In this document: piece after piece, positions 32,047 through 36,376 of the stretch | Numbering within the stretch: the stretch's first letter is position 1 | How the letters are laid out: each line of letters starts with the position of its first letter | Source: an uncultured Opitutia bacterium | GTDB lineage: Bacteria > Verrucomicrobiota > Verrucomicrobiia > Opitutales > Opitutaceae | Direction of reading: 5' to 3' | Assembly: GCA_903830425.1 (NCBI GenBank) | Contig: CAIKTR010000238.1 | Coordinates: 1-36,376, forward strand | Length of the DNA: 36,376 nucleotides | The notes under the pieces: generated by a model | Seen by the model: only the letters and a program-made list of their open reading frames with translations | The model's database searches: none | Told to the model about the DNA's origin: nothing | Program-made: the position numbers and the translations under genes

Positions 32047-35000
32047 TCAGGCGCCCGGGCGCCGGTGGCGGCGCCGGCGGAAACCGGTCACGCCGAGGGT
32101 CAGGGCGGTGAAGAGGGCGCCGTAGGTCGCCGGCTCGGGCGCCGGCGTGACCTGGTGGTCAAAGCTCAGCCAGGCGGTGGAGTTGCCCGCATTGCCCGAA
32201 AAAACGATCTGGTTCTGCGGCGCGGCGCCCCGGGTGTCCGGGGTCGCGCCGCTGAAGTTCTGGGCATAGAAAAAGTCGGTGGCATCCACCCAGTTGGTCA
32301 CGGTGAGCGCGAGGCCGGGACCGCCGACCGCGAGCGAGCCGCTGTTCAGCACCGAGGCGGTGGAGGCGCCAAAATCGAGCACGGAGTTTCCCGTGAGGCT
32401 GAGGCTGCCGAAGGTCCCCTGGTTGCCGTTCAGGTTGAGCGTCCCGCCGGCCAGGACGAGGTTGATGCCGGAATTGAGGAAATTCGCCCCCAGCGTCAGC
32501 GTCGCGCCCGTCCCGAGGTACAGGGTGCCGGTGCCGCTGAACGTGCCGGCGAAGGTCGCGCTGCCCCCCGTCAGGTTGAGCGTGCCGCCCGTGCCGAAGT
32601 CCACCGTGCCGCCGCCGGCGAGCGCCCCGATCGTCTGGCTGAGCCCGTTCAGGTTGAGCGCCGCCCCGGCCGCAATCGTGAGCAGGGACGAGTTGTTGAA
32701 GACATTGCTGGCCTCGGCGAGAACGGTCCCGGCGTTGAGGAAGGAGGCGCCGCTGAAGGTGTTGGCCGAGCTGCCGAGGCGGAGGTCGCCGGTCCCGTCC
32801 TTGGTCAGGCCGCCGGTGCCGGTGATCGGGCCTGCGAGGCGGGTGGTGCCGGCCCCCCCGGCGTTCAGGGTGCTGGCGCCGAGCGCCACGGGGCCGGCGA
32901 GGGTGAGCGTGCCGGCGTTGGACTGGATGCGGCTGGCGCCGCCGAGCGCGACCGGGCCGGTCAATGTGTTGTTGCCCGCCACGTTCTCGATCGCCCCGTT
33001 GCCCGAGGTGCCGGTGCCGTTGAGCGTGATCGCGTTGGCGAGGCTGAGGCCGCCCTGCAGCTGGAGGTTGCCGGTGCCGCTGAGATTGACGCCGCCGGTG
33101 CCGAGAACGCTGTTCGAGCCGCTGGCGTTGAGGGTGCCGCTGGCGACGTTGGTCGTGCCGGCGTAGGCCGCGTTGTTGCCCGAGAGGTAGACCTTGCCGG
33201 TGCCGCCGACGTTCACGCTGCTCGCCCCGGTGCCGGTGAGGGTGCCGGCGTAGTTGGAAATGGTGTTGCTCGGCCCGTTGAGCGTCAGGCTGCCGGCGCC
33301 GAGCGCGACCACGGCGCTGCCGCTGGTGCTGGTGAGTTGGCCGAGGGTCTCGGCTTGGCCGTTGAGGTTGAGGGTGCCGGCGCCGTTGAGCGTGACCGCG
33401 GCGGTGTCCGCGATCTGCTGGGCGGCGCCCAGCTGCACGGTGCCGCCGTTGATCACGAGGGCGCCCGCGACGGCGGCGACGCCGCCGTTCTTGGCGAGGT
33501 TGAGGGTGCCGGCATTGACCGTCGTGGCGCCGGTGTAGGTGTTGGCGACCGCCCCGCCGACGTAGTTGACCGTGCCGGTGGAGTTCACCGTCACGCCGCC
33601 GGCGCCCGTCGCGATCTGGCTGAGGCCGATCGTGCCGGCCCCGGTGAGCTCAAGGTTGCGGCCCGCGCCGCCGACGCTGCCCGTCAGGTTGAGGGTGGTG
33701 CCGGTATCGGCGGCGAGGCGGGTGTCGCCCCCGAGGGTGAGGGCGCCCGAGGCGGTGTTGGTGCCGCTGACATTGTGGAGGGCGCCGGCGCCGCCGACGC
33801 CGTTGCCGGCGAGGGCCAGGGCGTTGGCCGGGCTGATCCCGCCGGACAGCTCGAGCGTGGAGCCGCTGGTGATATTGGTCGCGCCGGTGCCGAGGGCGTT
33901 GGTGTGGCCGGCCTGGACGATGCCGTTGTTGACGTAGACGCCGCCGGTCAGGGCCGAGTTGTTGCCGGTGAGGATGAGTTTGCCGGCGCCCGTGCCGTCC
34001 CGGATGAGGTTCTTGCCGGTGGCCGTGATGGCGGCGCCGATCGTCAGGTTGCCGGCGCCCGTGATGTCGGCGACGGTGTGGTTCGACAGCACGAGGGAGC
34101 TCGGGCTGAGCGTCTGGTTGCTGGCGCTCTGCTGCTGGATGTAGGGCACGGTCCCTGCCAGCGTCAGGGGGTTGGCGCCGGTGATGCTGTAGCTGACGGA
34201 GGCGCCGGTGCCGAACCGGATGCCGGCGACGGTGTTGGCGCCGTTGAGCGTGACGGCGGAGCGGCCGATGCCGAGGGCGCCGAAGACGGCGATCTGGGTG
34301 GTGCCGGGCTTGGTGTTCGCCGGCGTGCCGGTCCAGTTGTTGCCGGTGTTCCAGTTGGCGCTGCTGCTGCCGTCCCATTCGTCGGTGGACGCGATCGTGG
34401 GGGTCAGCAGGTAGCCGGAGTTGGGGCCGTAGAGGGTGGTGGAGAGCGCCGCGGCCTCGGTGGCCAGGCCAAAGCCGGAGATGTAGATGGAATTGTTGAT
34501 GTTCAGGCCGGAGCCGTTGGTCGGCTGGCTGCCGGCGGCGACGGTGGTGGCCAGGGTGTTGGCGGCGGACCAGTTGTTGACCACCAGGACGCCGCTGGTC
34601 GGCGCGACGTAGGTGCCGAAGAGGAAGGTGTTGGTGCCGCCGGCGGCGCCAAAGTCGAGGGTCGCGCCGCCGCCGACGGTCAGCGTCCCGACCTTCTCGG
34701 AAAATCCGTTGAGATTGAGGGTGCCCGAGGCGCCCAGGCTGATCCCGCTGAGGTCGGCCAGCCGGTCGCTGGCGCCCAACTGGAGGGTGCCCTCGCTGAC
34801 CGTGGTGGTGCCGGTGTAGGTGTTGCTGCCGGCCAGCACGAGCGTGCCGCCGCCGGTCTTGGTCAGGCCGCCCGCGCCGGTCCCGCCGTTGGCGATCACG
34901 CCGCTGATGGTGCTGGTGCCGTTGTCCAGCTGGGCGGTCAGGGTCTGGCCGGTGTTGCTGCTGGAAAGATTGACGGCGCCCAGCGTGGCATTGGCCAGGT

Positions 35001-36376
35001 TCAGGGTGCGGCTGCCGGTCTCGGTCAGTGCGCCCTGCAGCGTGAGGCCCTGGAGGGCCGCGTTGCCGGTCAGGCTGACGGTGTTGCCGATCGCGGCGCC
35101 GTTGGTGGAGCCCAGGGTGCCGCCGGCGAGGGTGACGTCGCCCAAACCCAGGGCGGTGCTGTGGTTGGCGTTCAGCGTGCCGCTGTTGACGGTGGTGCCG
35201 CCGGCATAGGTATTGGCGCCCGCCAGCGTGGCGGCGCCGGAGTCGTTCTTGAGCAGGGCGCCGGCCCCGGAAATTATCCCGGAAAGCACGGTGCTCGGGC
35301 CCGTGCCGTCGAGCGTGAGGGCGTTGCCGTTGGTGGCGATGTCCCCCGTGAGGCTCAGGCCGCCGGTCGAGTTGTTGCGGAGGTTGATCGCATTGGCCAG
35401 GGCGAGGCTCGAATTGATCGTGGTCGTGGCCGTGCCGTGGGTCTGGGTGACGGCGACGCCCGAGAAGCCGGAGACCCCCTGGTTGTCGAACGTGATCGTG
35501 TGGTTGTTCAGGGTGTAGCTGAACGGCGCGTCGAAGGAGAGGGAGCGGACGTTGCGGTTGGCGCCGGTGTCGATGGTCTGGGCCGAACTCACATGCGTGT
35601 TGTCGAAGAGAATGTCGGCGCCGACGGTCGGCACGACGGTGGGATCCCAGTTCGTGCCGGTCGCCCACCGGCCGTCGCTGCCGTTGCCCGACCAAAGGTT
35701 CGAGGTCAGGGTGGTGACGCTCAGGTTGCGGACATCGTGGATGTTGGTGGAACCGCCGGAGCCCGCGGCAAAGCCGAACTTGAGCGTGTCGGGCCGCAGA
35801 TAACCCGAGAGGTCCATCTGCAGCACGGTCTGGGGATTGGCGCCGCCCTGCTGCAGCGTGACGGTGAGCTGATTCGTCGCGGTCAGGAGGATTTGGACCG
35901 AATTGGTCTGGGTCGGGCGGGCCACGGAATCGATGGATTGGGGCAGGGTGCTGCTGCCACCCAGATAGGCGTAGCCGTTGAGCCCCTGGCCGGGACCGCG
36001 GACCCCGATGGAGTCGGGCACCAGCCCGGTGGTGCCGTTGTAGCCCCCGATGCGACCCTCGGAGGCCGACGAGAAGTTGCCGTATTCATCCAGCGCCACC
36101 CCCAGGTAGCCGCCGTTCATCCCGTTGATGTCCGCGCCGCCGCCCCCCGCCAGGGTCTTCTGCGCGTAGCCAATGGAGCCGCCGTACGCGCCGACGCTCA
36201 GGGGAACCGTGCCGTCGAAAAGAAAGAAGGTGATGCCATCCGCGCCGGTTCCGCCGTAGGACTCGAAGTCGAACTTGGCGTAGATGGTCGACCCGCTGGC
36301 GTTGAAGGCGGTGTTGTAATACGCGCTCGTCGCCTCATTGCCCCCGGTGTCCGTCAAGCGCAGCCATCCGCTGCCA
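32047..36376 (-). CDS. L-type-lectin, autotransporter-associated-repeat, PEP-CTERM surface protein (partial, N-terminus off right edge)
   Basis: About 1,442 residues are visible and the frame stays open to the last base; a TTG at 36357 was not taken as start because the reading continues GSGWLRLTDTGG upstream, which matches the LRLT beginning of legume/L-type lectin-like domains. That domain covers about 220 residues (DGITFFLFDG, GGYLGVALDEYGNFS). Then come beta-helical repeats of the autotransporter-associated type and two NWN-type modules (LWSGNGSDGRW near 35695 and EWDGSSSANWN near 34380). It ends with a PEP-CTERM sorting signal. It is Gly/Thr/Asn-rich, low in Cys and Lys, so an exported, surface-exposed protein that may bind sugars or form part of the exopolysaccharide is likely. 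Sorting needs an exosortase encoded elsewhere. No autotransporter barrel is present. Confidence 0.9.
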   Translation of the reverse strand, partial: GSGWLRLTDTGGNEATSAYYNTAFNASGSTIYAKFDFESYGGTGADGITFFLFDGTVPLSVGAYGGSIGYAQKTLAGGGGADINGMNGGYLGVALDEYGNFSSASEGRIGGYNGTTGLVPDSIGVRGPGQGLNGYAYLGGSSTLPQSIDSVARPTQTNSVQILLTATNQLTVTLQQGGANPQTVLQMDLSGYLRPDTLKFGFAAGSGGSTNIHDVRNLSVTTLTSNLWSGNGSDGRWATGTNWDPTVVPTVGADILFDNTHVSSAQTIDTGANRNVRSLSFDAPFSYTLNNHTITFDNQGVSGFSGVAVTQTHGTATTTINSSLALANAINLRNNSTGGLSLTGDIATNGNALTLDGTGPSTVLSGIISGAGALLKNDSGAATLAGANTYAGGTTVNSGTLNANHSTALGLGDVTLAGGTLGSTNGAAIGNTVSLTGNAALQGLTLQGALTETGSRTLNLANATLGAVNLSSSNTGQTLTAQLDNGTSTISGVIANGGTGAGGLTKTGGGTLVLAGSNTYTGTTTVSEGTLQLGASDRLADLSGISLGASGTLNLNGFSEKVGTLTVGGGATLDFGAAGGTNTFLFGTYVAPTSGVLVVNNWSAANTLATTVAAGSQPTNGSGLNINNSIYISGFGLATEAAALSTTLYGPNSGYLLTPTIASTDEWDGSSSANWNTGNNWTGTPANTKPGTTQIAVFGALGIGRSAVTLNGANTVAGIRFGTGASVSYSITGANPLTLAGTVPYIQQQSASNQTLSPSSLVLSNHTVADITGAGNLTIGAAITATGKNLIRDGTGAGKLILTGNNSALTGGVYVNNGIVQAGHTNALGTGATNITSGSTLELSGGISPANALALAGNGVGGAGALHNVSGTNTASGALTLGGDTRLAADTGTTLNLTGSVGGAGRNLELTGAGTIGLSQIATGAGGVTVNSTGTVNYVGGAVANTYTGATTVNAGTLNLAKNGGVAAVAGALVINGGTVQLGAAQQIADTAAVTLNGAGTLNLNGQAETLGQLTSTSGSAVVALGAGSLTLNGPSNTISNYAGTLTGTGASSVNVGGTGKVYLSGNNAAYAGTTNVASGTLNASGSNSVLGTGGVNLSGTGNLQLQGGLSLANAITLNGTGTSGNGAIENVAGNNTLTGPVALGGASRIQSNAGTLTLAGPVALGASTLNAGGAGTTRLAGPITGTGGLTKDGTGDLRLGSSANTFSGASFLNAGTVLAEASNVFNNSSLLTIAAGAALNLNGLSQTIGALAGGGTVDFGTGGTLNLTGGSATFAGTFSGTGTLYLGTGATLTLGANFLNSGINLVLAGGTLNLNGNQGTFGSLSLTGNSVLDFGASTASVLNSGSLAVGGPGLALTVTNWVDATDFFYAQNFSGATPDTRGAAPQNQIVFSGNAGNSTAWLSFDHQVTPAPEPATYGALFTALTLGVTGFRRRRHRRPGA
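32050..32142 (-). other. PEP-CTERM sorting signal
   Basis: The last 31 residues read Ala-Pro-Glu-Pro-Ala, then a hydrophobic stretch (LFTALTLGVTGF), then an arginine cluster RRRRHRRPGA. This is the tripartite PEP-CTERM layout recognised by exosortase in Gram-negative bacteria that make exopolysaccharide. The PEP codons are at 32131-32139. No exosortase gene is in the window. Confidence 0.9.
32700..35270 (-). repeat. Protein repeat array, autotransporter-associated beta-strand type
   Basis: At least six divergent copies of a 32-50-residue unit are visible in the translated minus strand. Each has a K-x-G-x-G-x-L-x-L-x-G-x-N-x-Y-x-G-type core followed by T-x-V-x-x-G-T-L. Clear cores are LLKNDSGAATLAGANTYAGG (about 35250), LTKTGGGTLVLAGSNTYTGT (about 34865), LIRDGTGAGKLILTGNNSAL (about 34010), AVANTYTGATTVNAGTLNL (about 33550), KVYLSGNNAAYAGTTNVASG (about 33200) and LTKDGTGDLRLGSSANTFSG (about 32815). 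Spacing varies from about 270 to 850 bp, so it is not a tandem DNA repeat of fixed length. A right-handed beta-helix is the expected fold. Confidence 0.8.

Noticed and set aside
36355-36357. TTG as the start of the lectin/repeat protein
   Set aside because: Reading remains open upstream with lectin-like residues LRLT to the window edge, so the gene continues outside.
1-36376. CRISPR arrays, tRNA or rRNA genes, insertion sequences, prophage or defence genes
   Set aside because: No repeat-spacer pattern, no recognisable RNA gene, no transposase, integrase or nuclease-type defence gene was seen on either strand; subtle RNAs could be missed without computation.

Overview
The window is about 70% GC, tightly packed, and carries only chromosomal genes. 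No rRNA, tRNA, CRISPR array, transposase, integrase, phage gene or plasmid gene was found, and no gene-free stretch exceeds about 200 bp. The gene content points to Verrucomicrobiota, most likely Opitutaceae: a DUF5069 protein, a short RRM protein with a Gly-rich tail, a giant lectin plus autotransporter-associated-repeat protein ending in PEP-CTERM, and a GH78 glycosidase. That placement is inference from gene families, not from a marker gene.

Layout. 1-2567 (minus) is a small operon of a SIS-domain sugar isomerase, a BadF/NAGK-type sugar kinase and a conserved protein of unknown function cut by the left edge. 2651-3562 (minus) is a PF10672-type SAM methyltransferase, divergent from 3708-4769, a DUF481 outer-membrane protein. 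4826-7765 is a large FAD plus Fe-S D-lactate/glycolate-type dehydrogenase. 7784-11818 (minus) is a likely four-gene run: DUF5069, gluconokinase, penicillin-acylase family, uracil phosphoribosyltransferase. 12003-16201 encodes a two-gene molybdenum formate dehydrogenase (NuoF-like NADH subunit and Cys-type catalytic subunit), followed by small exported proteins (DUF3016, DUF4412), an S4 RNA-binding protein and a thioesterase. 18674-20369 pairs an RRM RNA-binding protein with a DEAD-box-family helicase, separated by a terminator. Then come a UDG-superfamily protein, an FKBP isomerase, and convergently rarD plus a small lipoprotein. 22761-23870 is an odd single-pass protein with four RLKPR-type motifs. 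From 23864 to the right edge every gene is on the minus strand: a polytopic GT-C-like membrane protein, a GH78 rhamnosidase-like enzyme, MarC, a tRNA-dihydrouridine synthase, a DUF1648 protein, a MalY/PatB aminotransferase, and the lectin/repeat/PEP-CTERM protein, whose N-terminus is off the window.

Functional picture. The organism looks like a heterotroph using plant-type and amino sugars (rhamnosidase, gluconokinase, amino-sugar kinase/isomerase), able to oxidise lactate-like 2-hydroxyacids and formate, and displaying a large repeat-rich surface protein. Most genes belong to recognised families. The least ordinary items are the formate dehydrogenase (fused, shortened NuoE-like module and no His-Cys3 cluster motif), the nested inverted repeat before it, the hairpin-rich RRM/helicase junction, the UDG homologue with a GQAPG motif, the RLKPR-repeat protein, and the lectin-repeat-PEP-CTERM protein. 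I did not see a clear multi-gene defence system or other novel system.
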